Program-made: the position numbers and the translations under genes
Notes under the pieces: model-generated
The model's database searches: none
Seen by the model: only the letters and a program-made list of their open reading frames with translations
What the model was told of the DNA's origin: nothing
Source: Gordonia oryzae
GTDB taxonomy: Bacteria; Actinomycetota; Actinomycetes; Mycobacteriales; Mycobacteriaceae
Assembly (NCBI RefSeq): GCF_003797185.1
Contig: NZ_RKMH01000002.1
Span: 124,001-188,000, forward strand
DNA length: 64,000 bases
Reading direction: 5' to 3'
Shown: positions 26,173 to 36,274 of the stretch, in pieces
How positions within the stretch are numbered: the stretch's first letter is position 1
Layout of the letters: each line of letters starts with the position of its first letter

Positions 26173-26889
26173 ATGAGCAAGAAGAGCAAGGCCTACGTGG
26201 CCGCGGCCGAGAAGGTCGACAAGAGCAAGCTCTACAGCCCGCTGGAGGCTGCCGAGCTGGCCAAGGACACGTCGTCGAAGAACACCGACGCGACCGTCGA
26301 GGTTGCGATCCGGCTGGGCGTCGACCCCCGCAAGGCGGACCAGATGGTTCGAGGCACCGTCAATCTGCCCCACGGGACCGGTAAGACCGCCCGCGTGATC
26401 GTGTTCGCCACCGGCGACAAGGCTGCCGAGGCCGTGGCCGCCGGTGCCGACGAAGTGGGCGCCGAGGATCTCATCGAAAAGATCCAGGGCGGCTGGCTGG
26501 ACTTCGACGCCGCGATCGCCACCCCCGATCAGATGGCCAAGGTCGGCCGCATCGCGCGGGTCCTGGGCCCGCGTGGCCTGATGCCGAACCCGAAGACCGG
26601 CACCGTCACCCCGGACGTGACCAAGGCCGTCAACGACATCAAGGGCGGCAAGATCAACTTCCGCGTCGACAAGGCAGCGAACCTGCACTTCGTGATCGGT
26701 AAGGCCTCGTTCGACGCCACCAAGCTGGCCGAGAACTACGGTGCCGCCTACGACGAGATCATGCGCGCCAAGCCGTCGGCTGCCAAGGGCCGCTACATCA
26801 AGAAGGTCACCGTCTCCACCACCACGGGCCCGGGTATCCCGGTCGACCCGGCGGTTACCCGCAACTTCGCCGAGCCCGCACAGGCCTGA
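26173..26889 (+). CDS. rplA: 50S ribosomal protein L1
   Basis: 238 residues. Binds 23S rRNA at the L1 stalk near the E site and, in many bacteria, its own mRNA as a translational repressor. Motifs are [20 protein letters not shown] at the start, [35 protein letters not shown] and [19 protein letters not shown] 26173 follows GGAGAAAGAACA. It ends in a strong terminator 18 bases after the stop, closing the rplK-rplA unit; rplJ and rplL are not adjacent. Confidence 0.97.
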   Translation: MSKKSKAYVAAAEKVDKSKLYSPLEAAELAKDTSSKNTDATVEVAIRLGVDPRKADQMVRGTVNLPHGTGKTARVIVFATGDKAAEAVAAGADEVGAEDLIEKIQGGWLDFDAAIATPDQMAKVGRIARVLGPRGLMPNPKTGTVTPDVTKAVNDIKGGKINFRVDKAANLHFVIGKASFDATKLAENYGAAYDEIMRAKPSAAKGRYIKKVTVSTTTGPGIPVDPAVTRNFAEPAQA

Positions 26890-26907
26890 GCGAGTTCGAC
26901 AACCTCG

Positions 26908-26942
26908 ACACCCCCGATCGCCCTGGTGGCGGTCGGGGGTGT
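26908..26942 (+). terminator. Terminator after rplA
   Basis: 26908-26922 pairs with 26928-26942 with one G-T wobble, a 15-bp GC-rich stem and a 5-base loop. GTTGTCGTTGTG follows as a weak T-containing tail. This is the clear end of the rplA transcript. Confidence 0.85.
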
Positions 26943-26969
26943 TGTCGTTGTGACGGACCGACAATCGTT

Positions 26970-26994
26970 GTGGCGTGGCGTGGCGTGGCGTGGC
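26970..26994. repeat. GTGGC microsatellite, five units
   Basis: Five perfect tandem copies of GTGGC in the spacer between rplA and the hydrolase gene. The remainder of the 26943-27247 spacer shows no gene and presumably contains the hydrolase promoter. Confidence 0.85.
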
Positions 26995-27247
26995 GGTCCG
27001 GACCATGAGCGGGTGAACCGTGGCGTGTTGTCGGCCGCGAACTTCAGTCGCTGATTCTTCGCGCTGTTCGGCGAGACCCCGCAACCTGTCGCACCCTAGC
27101 AACCAAGGACGTCGAGTTCGCGGTGGTCTGACTGTTCACGATGACAGTCCGGACCCGGTCGGTCGGCCGGCTTTGCGATTTTGCCGGGCGCATGTGGCGA
27201 CGCTGTTAGCGTTACGACGTCACCGATCACCGCCACAGGAGCCAACG

Positions 27248-28183
27248 ATGTCACTCCGCGAAGTCGAGTTCACCTCGAGCAATCAACGGGACACGATCTA
27301 CGGGTGGATCTACGAGCCGGTACGGCCGGCCCGGGGGATTATCCAGCTGATCCATGGACTGGGTGAACACTCGCGACGCTACCTCCCGCTGATCACGAAG
27401 TTGCTGGATGCGGGGTTCGTCGTAGCGGCCGACGATCACGCTGGGCACGGCAAGACGGCGATGTCGTCGGGCATCTGGGCCGACGTCGGTGATCGGGCGG
27501 ATCAGGTGGTGGTGGACGATGAACGCTCGTTGCGCTCGATCGTGCGCGAACGTCATCCCGATCTGCCGTACGTGATCTTTGGGCACTCGTGGGGGTCGAT
27601 GATCGCGCGCGGACTGGTGAGTGGGGACAGTGATCAGGTCGACGGGTTGATTCTGTGTGGTATCGCCGCAGGTATTCACGGCATCGAGAATCTGCTCGAC
27701 CGTCATGCTCTCGCCGCCGAGACCGATACTGCTGCGCCGGCATCAGAGGCGTACGTGGTGTCGATGTTCGACGGGTTCATCTCCCGCTACGAGCCGGGAT
27801 CCGGCCCGACGGCGTGGGTGGCCCGCGACCCCGACGTCGTCGCTGATCATGCCATCGACCCGCTGAACAACTTCGGCGCCCCGATGTCGGTGCGGTTCCT
27901 GCGCGGATTCGTCGACCTCTACGACGCCGCCAATGCTGCCGACTGGTACCGGTCGATACGTGCTGATCTTCCGGTGTTGATCCTCGCCGGCGACGGCGAC
28001 CCGGTCACCAACTTCGGGGAGGGCGCCTACCATGTGGCCAATCAGCTTGCGCGCAGCGGACATCCGGACGTCCGCACCCGTGTATACACCGGCTTTCGGC
28101 ACGAGGTTCACAACGAGCCCGAGATCCGTGACGAAGTAGCCGGAGAGATCATCGATTTCGCGAGTCGCTGCGTCGAACGGTGA
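27248..28183 (+). CDS. Monoacylglycerol lipase-like alpha/beta hydrolase
   Basis: 311 residues. The fold starts with QLIHGLGEHSRRYLPLITKL, the oxyanion-hole HG plus the monoglyceride-lipase EHSRRY motif. The nucleophile elbow is GHSWGS, the acid is in LAGDGDPVTNFG and the histidine in GFRHEVHNE. A cap domain lies between about residues 150 and 215. No signal peptide is visible, so it is probably cytoplasmic. Relatives cleave monoacylglycerols or related esters (lysophospholipase L2/Rv0183 group). The neighbours give no further hint of substrate. Confidence 0.85.
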   Translation: MSLREVEFTSSNQRDTIYGWIYEPVRPARGIIQLIHGLGEHSRRYLPLITKLLDAGFVVAADDHAGHGKTAMSSGIWADVGDRADQVVVDDERSLRSIVRERHPDLPYVIFGHSWGSMIARGLVSGDSDQVDGLILCGIAAGIHGIENLLDRHALAAETDTAAPASEAYVVSMFDGFISRYEPGSGPTAWVARDPDVVADHAIDPLNNFGAPMSVRFLRGFVDLYDAANAADWYRSIRADLPVLILAGDGDPVTNFGEGAYHVANQLARSGHPDVRTRVYTGFRHEVHNEPEIRDEVAGEIIDFASRCVER

Positions 28184-28251
28184 CCTGAGCGCCGATCTGT
28201 TGCGCCGGTGGCTGTCCGGCTTCGGTGGTCCGAGTCCAACACCGTAGCAGT

Positions 28252-28294
28252 GGGGCTCGAGGCGCGCCCCACGCGGCTCGCACCTCGACCAGCC
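28252..28294. repeat. Dispersed GTCGAGGTG repeat, reversed copy
   Basis: The reverse complement reads GGCTGGTCGAGGTGCGAGCC and ends GGCGCGCCTCGAGCCCC, the same layout as 42661-42704 and 12736-12780. The two ends are imperfect inverted repeats. Confidence 0.5.
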
Positions 28295-28586
28295 GGGGAT
28301 GACGCAGGCCATCGAAGGATGCTGACACTTCTCCCGCCTGGCGAGCCGTCCCATCGGGATGGGGTTGTTTCTGTGGAGTTCTCAAACAACAGATGCGGGC
28401 CCGGCCGTGCCGGGTGTGGGGAATCAGGTCGTGGGGCAGTGCAGGTCAGGCTGCTACGTCGTCGAGTCGCATGGTGCGTCGGTAGTTGGACGGCACTGTC
28501 CGGCGTTTCGGATCCTCGGCTATCGGGCGGGGTGGGTTGTTCGGCCATCGGAGGAGGGTCTCGATTGACGATGAGGAGATGCAGAC

Positions 28587-28626
28587 GCCACGGGCGCCCC
28601 TGGCAGCAGCGAGGGGCGCCCGTGGC
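28587..28626 (-). terminator. Terminator of the 2-oxoacid:ferredoxin oxidoreductase gene
   Basis: 28587-28601 is the exact reverse complement of 28612-28626 (15 bp, loop 10). It lies 8 bases beyond the minus-strand stop codon at 28635. No T-run. Confidence 0.85.
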
Positions 28627-28634
28627 CGATCGGG

Positions 28635-31600
28635 TTACAGTCCGAGGGTCGAACGCATCTGGGCGACGGTCTCGCGATAGCGTGCGACGTTGGCCATCTT
28701 GATGTCCTCGTAACCCCGGACCATGTCCGGCAGGGCCGCGAGCTCGACTAGCGACGAATACTGTTGCGGTGTGACCGAACCCGATTCCCAGCTCGTGACG
28801 ATCGCGTCGAGGAGTGAACGGTACTCGCCGATGAGGGCGCGTTCGGTCCGACGGATCTCGTTGTAGCCGAAAGGATCGAGGCGACTACCGCGCAGCCACT
28901 TCATCTTCGCCAAGGTGCCGAGGCCGGGCTTGGCCCACGCGCCGAGCGACATCTTCTCCTTCATGCCTACGGCCCGCAAGGTCGGCGGGTGTAGACGCAC
29001 CGCGACCTTCGCGTCGGCGCCGTACTGGTCGGAGACCTGCGCGGCGAACATCGGGTCGGCGGTGAGCCGGGCCACCTCGTACTCGTCCTTGTAGGCCATG
29101 AGTTTGTACAGATTGCGAGCCACCGCGTCGGTCAGCTCGTCGCCCGCGCTGCTGCGATGTACACGTGCGACGGCGTCGAGATACTCACGGGCATAACGCT
29201 CGTCGGCGTAACCGACGAGATCGTCGACGCGCAGCGCGATGGTGTGTGCCAACTCGTCGTCGATGCTGCCGAGAGCGTCCACCTGCGCCTGCGCCCACGC
29301 GCTCGGCTCGGGTGTGGTCACCACTGGATGCAGCCGTGCGATCTCGGTGCGCACGGCATCCGGGTCGGCCACGACCTGACGCCCCCGGCGGAAGGCCTGG
29401 GTGTTGGCCGCCACGGCAACGCCATTGAGACCGATTGCGCGCTCCACGGATTCGGCGCTGATCGGCAGCGCGCCGGCCTGATAGGCGGCGCCCACGGCGA
29501 GCATGTTCGCATACTGCTCGTGACCGAACAGCTTTGTCGACAGGGCTCCCGGATCGAGGTAGACCGCGCGCGCCACCCGGGAGTCGATCACGTCGTGGAT
29601 CTGTGCGTCCGAGGGGAACCCGACCGAGGTGTCCACGACCATCGAACCCGTCGGGATACGCGTGGTCGACACCACGGCGGTGGTCCGATCAGGATCGGTG
29701 ACCTTGAGGTTGACCGCGTCGGCGGCCACCAGAGAGTCGCACGCGAGGTACAGGTCGCACGTCCCGGAGGCGACTTTGGCGGCCAGCTCGATCGGCCGGT
29801 TGGAGATCTTCACGTCGCTGACCACCGCGCCGCCCTTCTGGGCCAGCCCGGTCATATCGACGGTGCGTGCGGCATGGCCGTCGAGAGTGGCTGCGGTCGC
29901 CAGGATCTGGGAGATGGTGACCACGCCGGTCCCGCCGATGCCCGTGACCCGCAGCGTCGCCACATCTGTGCCCGGACCCGCGAGTGCTCGCGTGACCGTC
30001 GGCCGTGGCAAGGAGTCGGCGGCGAGTTCGGCGGCCGTCGCGGTCTGTGCGCGGTCGTTGGTTCCGGGGGTGACGGTGACGAACGATGGGCAATCACCTT
30101 TCAGGCACGAGTAGTCGAGGTTGCACGAACTCTGATCGATGCGGGTCTTACGCCCGAACTCCGTCGGAACAGGATGCACCGAGAGGCAATTGGACTTCTT
30201 GCCACAGTCGCCGCAGCCCTCGCAGATGCGCTCGTTGATCATCACCCGAGTGGTCGGGGTGTCCAGGGTGCCGCGCTTGCGCTTGCGACGCTTCTCCGCG
30301 GCGCACGCCTGATCGTGGATCAGGACGGTCACACCCTCGACGGCCGCCAGTTCGCGCTGGGTGTCGGCGAGTTCGGAGCGATCACGCACGCTCACTCCGG
30401 ACGGCAAGCCGTTGGCCTTGGTGCGCGACGGGTCGTCGGAGGTGATGACGATGCGCCCGACACCTTCGGCGAGTAGCAGATTCGCGATCTCGGTCAGGCT
30501 GAAGCCGCCGACCGGATCCTGGCCGCCGGTCATGGCGACCGTACCGTTGTAGAGCAACTTGTAGGTGATGTTGGCGCCCGCGGCCACCGCCGCGCGGATG
30601 GCCAGTGACCCGGAGTGGGTGAAGGTGCCGTCGCCGATGTTCTGCACGAAATGATCGGCCTCGACGAACGGCGCCATGCCCAGCCACTGCGCGCCCTCGC
30701 CGCCCATCTGCGTGACCCCGGCGACGTCGCCGACCTGGTGGGGGTCCATCAGCAGAACCATGGCGTGGCAACCGATTCCGGCGCCGACGAGGGTATTCCG
30801 GGGAGAACTGGACCCGCTCGCTTCGCTCCCGGCGTCCGGCACCTGCGTCGAACTGTTGTGGGGGCATCCGGAACAGAAGTAGGGGGTCCGCACGGCGAGT
30901 GGCAGTTCGATCCGTGAGCGCCGGCGGCTGCTGCGGTCGAGCCAGTCGATCGCGGCGTCGACGTGATGGTGTCGCGCCAACCGCATGGCCAGACCCCGGG
31001 TGACCGCGTCGACGTCGAGTTCGCCGAAGCGCGAGAACAGTGTGGACCCGTCCTCGTTGACCTTGCCGACGATGTGCGGGGCGATGGGATCGCGGAACAG
31101 GATGTCGCGCATCATCGTTTCGATGAAGTCACGCTTCTCCTCGACGACGATCACCTCGGCAAGGCGTCCCGATGCGGTGTCGGTGATGAAGCGCCGCAGG
31201 ATATCCCGCTCGAGCGGGTACACCATGCCGAGCTTGAGGATGCGGATTCCCAGGCGGTTGAGATCCGACTCGGTAAGACCCATCAGATGCAGGGCCTCGC
31301 GCACGTCGAGGTAGGTCTTGCCGGCGGCGACGATGCCGATGCGATCGTCGCTCGAGCGCACGGTGATCCGATTCAGGCCGTTGAGGCGGGCGTACTCGTG
31401 GGCGCGCGGCATCCGGATGGTGAGCTGATTCTGTTCCAGCTCCATCAGATTCGCGCCGAGAAGGCGCCCCGAGGGAACGTGCGGGCTACGTCCGAGGCCG
31501 CCGTACTCCGGGGTGATGCGGGTGGGGTCGAGCTGCACCGTCGAGGCGCCGTCGGCGACGTGTGCGGAGATCTTCAGCGACGTCCAGAGCCCGCTGACGC

Positions 31601-32207
31601 GGCTCAGGTGGGCGGCGTGGACACCGAGGTCGAGGATGTCCTGGGAGTCCGCCGGGTACAGGATCGGGATGTAGAGGTCGGCCAGTGCCATCTCCGAGGC
31701 GCACGGCACGGTCGAACTCTTCGCGCCGGGGTCGTCGCCGACGAGGGCGACCGCGCCGCCGTCGGGGTGGGTGCCGATGATGTTCGCGTGCCGCAGTGCG
31801 TCGGAGGCGCGATCGAGGCCCGGGGCCTTGCCGTACCAGTAACCGACCACGCCCGAGCGGGGTTTGCCGGCGTTGTCGGGGGCGAGTCCGGTCACCTGGG
31901 CGGCCACCTGCGACCCCATCACCGAGGTCGCGGCGAGCTCCTCGTTGAGGCCGGGGCGATGAACGATGTCGAGGGGCTCGAGCAGTGCGCGACGCTTGGC
32001 GAGTTCGAGGTCGTAACCGGCGAGGGGAGAGCCCTCGTATCCGGAGATGAAGGACGCGGTGCGCTGGTTCATGCGGCGATCGACGAGCGCTCGATCGCGC
32101 ACCATGCGGACGAGGGCGGCGATGCCGCCGAGGAAGACGGTGCCCGATTCACGGACGTAGCGGTCTTCGAGACCGCTGGTCGCGGGGGCATGCGGGGCGA
32201 GGGTCAT
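28635..32207 (-). CDS. Fused indolepyruvate-type 2-oxoacid:ferredoxin oxidoreductase
   Basis: 1190 residues. The chain holds a complete 2-oxoacid:ferredoxin oxidoreductase that is usually split into subunits. It begins with the pyrimidine-binding alpha domain (GTVFLGGIAALVRMVRDRAL, SGYEGSPLAGYDLEL, RPGLNEELAATSV). It continues with a ThDP-binding domain around GGEGAQWLGMAPFV and YNGTVAMTGGQDPVGG, then an iron-sulphur region (RICEGCGDCGKKSNC, then CNLDYSCLKGDCPS), and a gamma domain (TGIGGTGVVTISQILATAA, DMTGLAQKGGAV). Such enzymes oxidatively decarboxylate aryl or branched 2-oxoacids to acyl-CoA with ferredoxin as acceptor. ATG 32207 was chosen at the end of a Pro-rich stretch. It is divergent from a leucine-type degradation operon. 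Confidence 0.85.
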   Translation of the reverse strand: MTLAPHAPATSGLEDRYVRESGTVFLGGIAALVRMVRDRALVDRRMNQRTASFISGYEGSPLAGYDLELAKRRALLEPLDIVHRPGLNEELAATSVMGSQVAAQVTGLAPDNAGKPRSGVVGYWYGKAPGLDRASDALRHANIIGTHPDGGAVALVGDDPGAKSSTVPCASEMALADLYIPILYPADSQDILDLGVHAAHLSRVSGLWTSLKISAHVADGASTVQLDPTRITPEYGGLGRSPHVPSGRLLGANLMELEQNQLTIRMPRAHEYARLNGLNRITVRSSDDRIGIVAAGKTYLDVREALHLMGLTESDLNRLGIRILKLGMVYPLERDILRRFITDTASGRLAEVIVVEEKRDFIETMMRDILFRDPIAPHIVGKVNEDGSTLFSRFGELDVDAVTRGLAMRLARHHHVDAAIDWLDRSSRRRSRIELPLAVRTPYFCSGCPHNSSTQVPDAGSEASGSSSPRNTLVGAGIGCHAMVLLMDPHQVGDVAGVTQMGGEGAQWLGMAPFVEADHFVQNIGDGTFTHSGSLAIRAAVAAGANITYKLLYNGTVAMTGGQDPVGGFSLTEIANLLLAEGVGRIVITSDDPSRTKANGLPSGVSVRDRSELADTQRELAAVEGVTVLIHDQACAAEKRRKRKRGTLDTPTTRVMINERICEGCGDCGKKSNCLSVHPVPTEFGRKTRIDQSSCNLDYSCLKGDCPSFVTVTPGTNDRAQTATAAELAADSLPRPTVTRALAGPGTDVATLRVTGIGGTGVVTISQILATAATLDGHAARTVDMTGLAQKGGAVVSDVKISNRPIELAAKVASGTCDLYLACDSLVAADAVNLKVTDPDRTTAVVSTTRIPTGSMVVDTSVGFPSDAQIHDVIDSRVARAVYLDPGALSTKLFGHEQYANMLAVGAAYQAGALPISAESVERAIGLNGVAVAANTQAFRRGRQVVADPDAVRTEIARLHPVVTTPEPSAWAQAQVDALGSIDDELAHTIALRVDDLVGYADERYAREYLDAVARVHRSSAGDELTDAVARNLYKLMAYKDEYEVARLTADPMFAAQVSDQYGADAKVAVRLHPPTLRAVGMKEKMSLGAWAKPGLGTLAKMKWLRGSRLDPFGYNEIRRTERALIGEYRSLLDAIVTSWESGSVTPQQYSSLVELAALPDMVRGYEDIKMANVARYRETVAQMRSTLGL

Positions 32208-32353
32208 GGGTTCTACCTGGCCTTCTGTAGTTGTGGCGCGCGACTCCCATGGGTGGGGAGACGCAGGTGCTGGTGGCCCGGGGGTGGTGGGCTCACCATC
32301 ACGATACGAAAAATCGTGATCGTCGTCACGTCGGCTGGGACAATGGCATCTGC

Positions 32354-32410
32354 GTGACACCGCGCAGGCGGGTGCGTTACAGTGAGTTCAGTTAATTGCC
32401 ACTAACTGAA
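32354..32410 (+). promoter_or_regulatory. Promoter and palindromic operator of the accD1 operon
   Basis: GTGACA (32354-32359) and TACAGT (32378-32383) form a -35/-10 pair with an 18-base spacer. Directly after the -10 box lies TTCAGTTA (32387-32394), eight bases, then TAACTGAA (32403-32410), a perfect 8-bp dyad where a repressor would block transcription start. The ribosome site AGGTGG (32411-32416) and GTG 32421 follow. A TetR-type repressor responsive to an acyl-CoA is the usual regulator of such operons (Rv2506 lies by the M. tuberculosis operon); no such gene is adjacent here. Confidence 0.65.
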
Positions 32411-32420
32411 AGGTGGGTCG

Positions 32421-34031
32421 GTGGGTTCCACGGTCACCAGCCCGGCGCAGTCCGCACCGCAGAACCGGTCCACGTCGCGCGACGAGCACCTGACCAACGT
32501 CACCGCCCTGCGGCAGGCCCTCGCCACGGCCGCGCGCGGCGGTGGCGAGCGGGCCCGCGAACGCCATGTCTCGCGCGGCAAACTCCTCCCGCGCGACCGC
32601 GTCGACGGGCTGCTCGACGTCGGATCGCCCTTTCTCGAGGTGGCGCCTCTCGCTGCCCACGCCATGTACGAAGGCAAGGTGCCCTCGGCGGGGCTCGTCG
32701 CCGGGGTCGGGCGGATCGCCGGGCGCGAATGCATGATCATCGCCAACGACGCGACGGTCTCGGGCGGAACGTACTACCCGATGACCGTCAAGAAGCACCT
32801 GCGCGTCCAGGAGGTCGCCGCGGCCAACCGCCTGCCCTGTATCTATCTCGTCGACTCCGGTGGCGCGATGCTACTGCAACAGGACGAGGTGTTCCCCGAC
32901 CGCGAGCACTTCGGTCGCATCTTCTTCAACCAGGCCACCATGAGCGCAGCGGGCATCCCGCAGATCTCGGCAGTCCTCGGTTCGTCGACGGCCGGCGGCG
33001 CCTACGTGCCGGCGATGAGCGATGAGACCGTGATCGTGCGCAACCAGGGCACCATCTTCCTGGCCGGCCCACCGCTGGTGAAGGCGGCCACTGGAGAGGA
33101 CGTGTCGGCCGAGGATCTCGGCGGCGGCGCGATGCACTCCTCGGTCTCCGGGGTCACCGACCACCTCGTCGACAACGACGAGCAGGCCCTGGTGAAAGTA
33201 CGCGAGATCGTCGCGACCCTCGGCCCCCGCGACCCCGCGCAATGGGAGCTCACCGCTGCCCGGCCCTCGACACGACCGCAGACCGACATCTACGACGTCG
33301 TCCCCACCGATCCGCGCACCCCCTACGACGTGCGTTCGGTGATCGAGATCCTGGTCGATGCAAGCGAATTCACCGAATTCAAGGCCAACTACGGCACCAC
33401 CCTGGTCGCCGCGTTCGCACATCTGCACGGTCATCCGGTCGGCATCATCGCCAACAACGGCGTGCTGTTCAGCGAATCCGCCCTCAAGGGGGCGCATTTC
33501 ATCGAGCTCTGCGATCAGCGGCGTATTCCGCTGATCTTCTTGCAGAACATCACCGGCTTCATGGTGGGACGCGCCTACGAAGAAGGCGGAATTGCCAAGA
33601 ACGGTGCCAAGATGGTCAACGCGGTCGCCTGTGCCCGGGTGCCCAAGTTGACGGTGATGATCGGCGGCTCCTTCGGGGCCGGCAACTACTCGATGTGCGG
33701 GCGCGCGTACTCGCCACGGTTCTTGTGGAGCTGGCCCAACGCGCGGATCTCGGTGATGGGTGGCCCGCAGGCCGCAGACACCCTGGCCACCGTGCGCCGC
33801 AACCAGATCGAACGCTCCGGCGGCGAATGGTCGACCGACGAGGAGGAGACCTTCAAACAACCCATCCGGGAGCAGTTCGCCCAACAGTCCGACGCCTACT
33901 ACTCGACCGCGCGCCTGTGGGACGACGGCATCATCGATCCCGCCGACACGCGCACCGTGCTCGGACTGGCGCTCGAGACGTGCAGATACGCGCCGCTGAC
34001 CGAACCGCGCTACGGCGTCTTCCGGATGTGA
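32421..34031 (+). CDS. accD1: Acyl-CoA (methylcrotonyl-CoA type) carboxylase carboxyltransferase subunit AccD1
   Basis: 536 residues. Carboxyltransferase (beta) subunit with the two crotonase-like domains: [36 protein letters not shown] and, in the second half, [43 protein letters not shown] is characteristic of methylcrotonyl-CoA carboxylase, which converts 3-methylcrotonyl-CoA to 3-methylglutaconyl-CoA in leucine breakdown. Start is GTG 32421 behind AGGTGG. The stop is 5 bases before accA1, its biotin-carrying partner. Order matches Rv2502c-Rv2501c. Confidence 0.9.
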   Translation: MGSTVTSPAQSAPQNRSTSRDEHLTNVTALRQALATAARGGGERARERHVSRGKLLPRDRVDGLLDVGSPFLEVAPLAAHAMYEGKVPSAGLVAGVGRIAGRECMIIANDATVSGGTYYPMTVKKHLRVQEVAAANRLPCIYLVDSGGAMLLQQDEVFPDREHFGRIFFNQATMSAAGIPQISAVLGSSTAGGAYVPAMSDETVIVRNQGTIFLAGPPLVKAATGEDVSAEDLGGGAMHSSVSGVTDHLVDNDEQALVKVREIVATLGPRDPAQWELTAARPSTRPQTDIYDVVPTDPRTPYDVRSVIEILVDASEFTEFKANYGTTLVAAFAHLHGHPVGIIANNGVLFSESALKGAHFIELCDQRRIPLIFLQNITGFMVGRAYEEGGIAKNGAKMVNAVACARVPKLTVMIGGSFGAGNYSMCGRAYSPRFLWSWPNARISVMGGPQAADTLATVRRNQIERSGGEWSTDEEETFKQPIREQFAQQSDAYYSTARLWDDGIIDPADTRTVLGLALETCRYAPLTEPRYGVFRM

Positions 34032-34036
34032 GACAC

Positions 34037-36235
34037 ATGACCACGAGTTCTGACATCCGTTCCAGCGCAGGACCGTCCACGCCGAACACGGGGGCGGCCG
34101 ACCCCGCGGCCGCCGTGGTGAGGCCCATCCGGACGGTCCTCGTCGCCAATCGCGGCGAGATCGCTTGCCGGGTCATCGCGACACTGCGCCGGTTGGGCCT
34201 GCGTAGCGTCGCCATCTACACCGACCCCGACGCGCACGCCCGCCACGTCCGCGAGGCCGACACCGCCGTGCATCTGGGATCGCTGGTGGCCCCGGGGGAA
34301 TCGCGTTCGGCAGGCAGTTATCTGGACATCGCCGCCGTCGTGCGCGCCGCGCAGGCCGCCGGTGCCGACGCCGTACACCCGGGCTACGGATTCCTCTCGG
34401 AGAACCAACAATTCGCCGACGCGCTGGCCACGGTCGGCATCGCGTTCATCGGACCGCCGGCATCGGCGATCGCGACGATGGGCGACAAGATCACCGCACG
34501 CGCGGCGGTCACCGAACGCGGGGTGCCGGTGGTACCCGGGTTGTCGCGGCCCGGACTGACCGATGACGATCTCATCGCCGCCGCACCGGAAATCGGCTTC
34601 CCGGTGCTGATCAAGCCGAGTGCGGGCGGCGGCGGCAAGGGCATGCACCGGGTCGAGCACCCCGACGCCCTGCCCGACGCGCTGGCCAGGGCCCGGCGGG
34701 AGGCGTCGGCGGCCTTCGGTGACGACGCGCTGTTCCTCGAGCACTTCGTCGACACCCCGCGCCACATCGAGGTGCAGGTTCTCGCCGACACCCATGGCCA
34801 CGTCATCCATCTCGGCGAGCGCGAGTGCTCGCTGCAGCGCCGTCATCAGAAGGTCATCGAGGAGGCGCCGTCGGCGTTGCTCGATGCCGCGACGCGGGAG
34901 CGGATCGGACAGGCCGCGTGCGATGCCGCCCGTAGCGTCGGCTACACGGGTGCGGGGACGGTCGAGTTCATCGTGTCCGCCCACCGACCCGACGAGTTCT
35001 TCTTCATGGAGATGAACACCCGACTGCAGGTCGAGCACCCGGTGACCGAGATGGTCACCGGAATCGATCTGGTGGAACAGCAGATTCGCGTCGCACGGGG
35101 CGAGGTGCTCGCGATCGCGCAGGAGGACGTGACGCTGGTCGGGCATGCGATCGAGGCCCGCGTGTATGCCGAGGATCCCGCCAACGGCTTCTTGCCGACC
35201 GGCGGCGAGATCGTCTCGCTCGCCGAGCCCGACACCGCGGCCGGCCAAGGGGTGCGGGTGGATTCGGCGATGCTGCCGGGCCTCGTCGTCGGCAGCGACT
35301 ACGACCCGATGCTGGCCAAGGTGATCGCCCACGGCGGCGATCGCGCGGAGGCCATCGAACGTCTCGACCACGCGCTGAGTGAGACCCGTGTTCTCGGTGT
35401 GGTCACCAACATCGACTTCTGCCGCTTCGTGCTGGCCCGGCCGGAGGTGCGCGAGGCTCGCCTCGACACCGAGCTGCTCGACCGGCTGGCCGCCGACTAC
35501 GCTGCGCCCGAACCCGTTCCGGAGGCGCTGGCGCTGGTCGGTCTCGCCCGAGTCGGCAACCGGCGCGCCGACGACGTGTGGGACAGTCAGGTCGGTTTCC
35601 GGCTCGGCGCCCACGCGCCGGTCGTCAGCAGGCTCAGTGCAGGCACCCACCGCCGCGAGGTGTCGGCCGAGGTCCACGGCGCCGACGAACGCTGGATCAC
35701 CGCCGACGTCACCATCACCACCACACCCGATCCCGACGAGGGCGCCCCGGCCGCGGACGAGACTGGCGCGGACGAGACTGGCGCGGAAGAGAACACGGCA
35801 CAGCCGTGGACCGCGCACGTGGAATACCTTGCCCAGCACGCCACCACGAGCGACCGGACCGCACGGCTGATCGTCGATGGCATCAGTCAGCAGTGGTCGC
35901 TCGCCGAGATCGGCGACCAGTGGTGGGCCTCCGGTCCCGCGGGCACGTGGATCGTCGAACTGACCCGCACCGTCCTCGACGCCGACGCCGGGCAAACAGC
36001 AGGCACCATCGTCAGCCCGATGCCCGGCACCGTCGTCGCGGTATCAGCAGCCACCGGCGACGAGGTCGGTGCGGGCACCGCGATCGTGGTGGTCGAGGCG
36101 ATGAAGATGGAACACACCCTGACCGCACCGATCGACGGGACCGCCACCGTCTCGGTCGCCGTGGGCGACAAGGTCTCCGCCGGTCAGCAACTCGCCCACA
36201 TCGACAGCCCGGCCCCCACTCCCGACGCCGCATGA
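34037..36235 (+). CDS. accA1: Biotin-dependent acyl-CoA carboxylase alpha subunit AccA1
   Basis: 732 residues. Biotin carboxylase domain first ([39 protein letters not shown]-grasp loop [31 protein letters not shown]). A variable linker rich in Glu/Ala/Thr follows at about residues 560-600, then a C-terminal biotinyl domain with the lysine in VVEAMKMEH. It carboxylates biotin with ATP and bicarbonate for transfer by AccD1. The linker contains a small internal duplication (ETGADETGA). Fully in frame from ATG 34037 to 36235. Confidence 0.93.
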   Translation: MTTSSDIRSSAGPSTPNTGAADPAAAVVRPIRTVLVANRGEIACRVIATLRRLGLRSVAIYTDPDAHARHVREADTAVHLGSLVAPGESRSAGSYLDIAAVVRAAQAAGADAVHPGYGFLSENQQFADALATVGIAFIGPPASAIATMGDKITARAAVTERGVPVVPGLSRPGLTDDDLIAAAPEIGFPVLIKPSAGGGGKGMHRVEHPDALPDALARARREASAAFGDDALFLEHFVDTPRHIEVQVLADTHGHVIHLGERECSLQRRHQKVIEEAPSALLDAATRERIGQAACDAARSVGYTGAGTVEFIVSAHRPDEFFFMEMNTRLQVEHPVTEMVTGIDLVEQQIRVARGEVLAIAQEDVTLVGHAIEARVYAEDPANGFLPTGGEIVSLAEPDTAAGQGVRVDSAMLPGLVVGSDYDPMLAKVIAHGGDRAEAIERLDHALSETRVLGVVTNIDFCRFVLARPEVREARLDTELLDRLAADYAAPEPVPEALALVGLARVGNRRADDVWDSQVGFRLGAHAPVVSRLSAGTHRREVSAEVHGADERWITADVTITTTPDPDEGAPAADETGADETGAEENTAQPWTAHVEYLAQHATTSDRTARLIVDGISQQWSLAEIGDQWWASGPAGTWIVELTRTVLDADAGQTAGTIVSPMPGTVVAVSAATGDEVGAGTAIVVVEAMKMEHTLTAPIDGTATVSVAVGDKVSAGQQLAHIDSPAPTPDAA

Positions 36236-36274
36236 CAAGCTCGCAGACGTGACGCACGACAAGGACTCCCGCCC

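Larger units (their letters stand above)
28184..28634. other. Spacer between hydrolase and oxidoreductase genes
   Basis: 450 bases without a gene I can support. It contains a reversed copy of the GTCGAGGTG dispersed repeat (28252-28294) and the terminator of the oxidoreductase gene (28587-28626). The open frames have no coding character. Confidence 0.45.

Noticed and set aside
26970-26994. GTGGC microsatellite as a regulatory element
   Set aside because: Five short units with no gene boundary or promoter motif; listed only as a repeat.
28208-28702. Open frame in the spacer next to the oxidoreductase gene
   Set aside because: Runs through a dispersed repeat and the terminator hairpin; no family motif or codon pattern.
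33242-34036. Long plus-strand open frame upstream of and continuous with accA1
   Set aside because: It overlaps accD1 in another frame and has the Arg/Ala-rich composition of a GC-driven shadow; the real accA1 starts at 34037.
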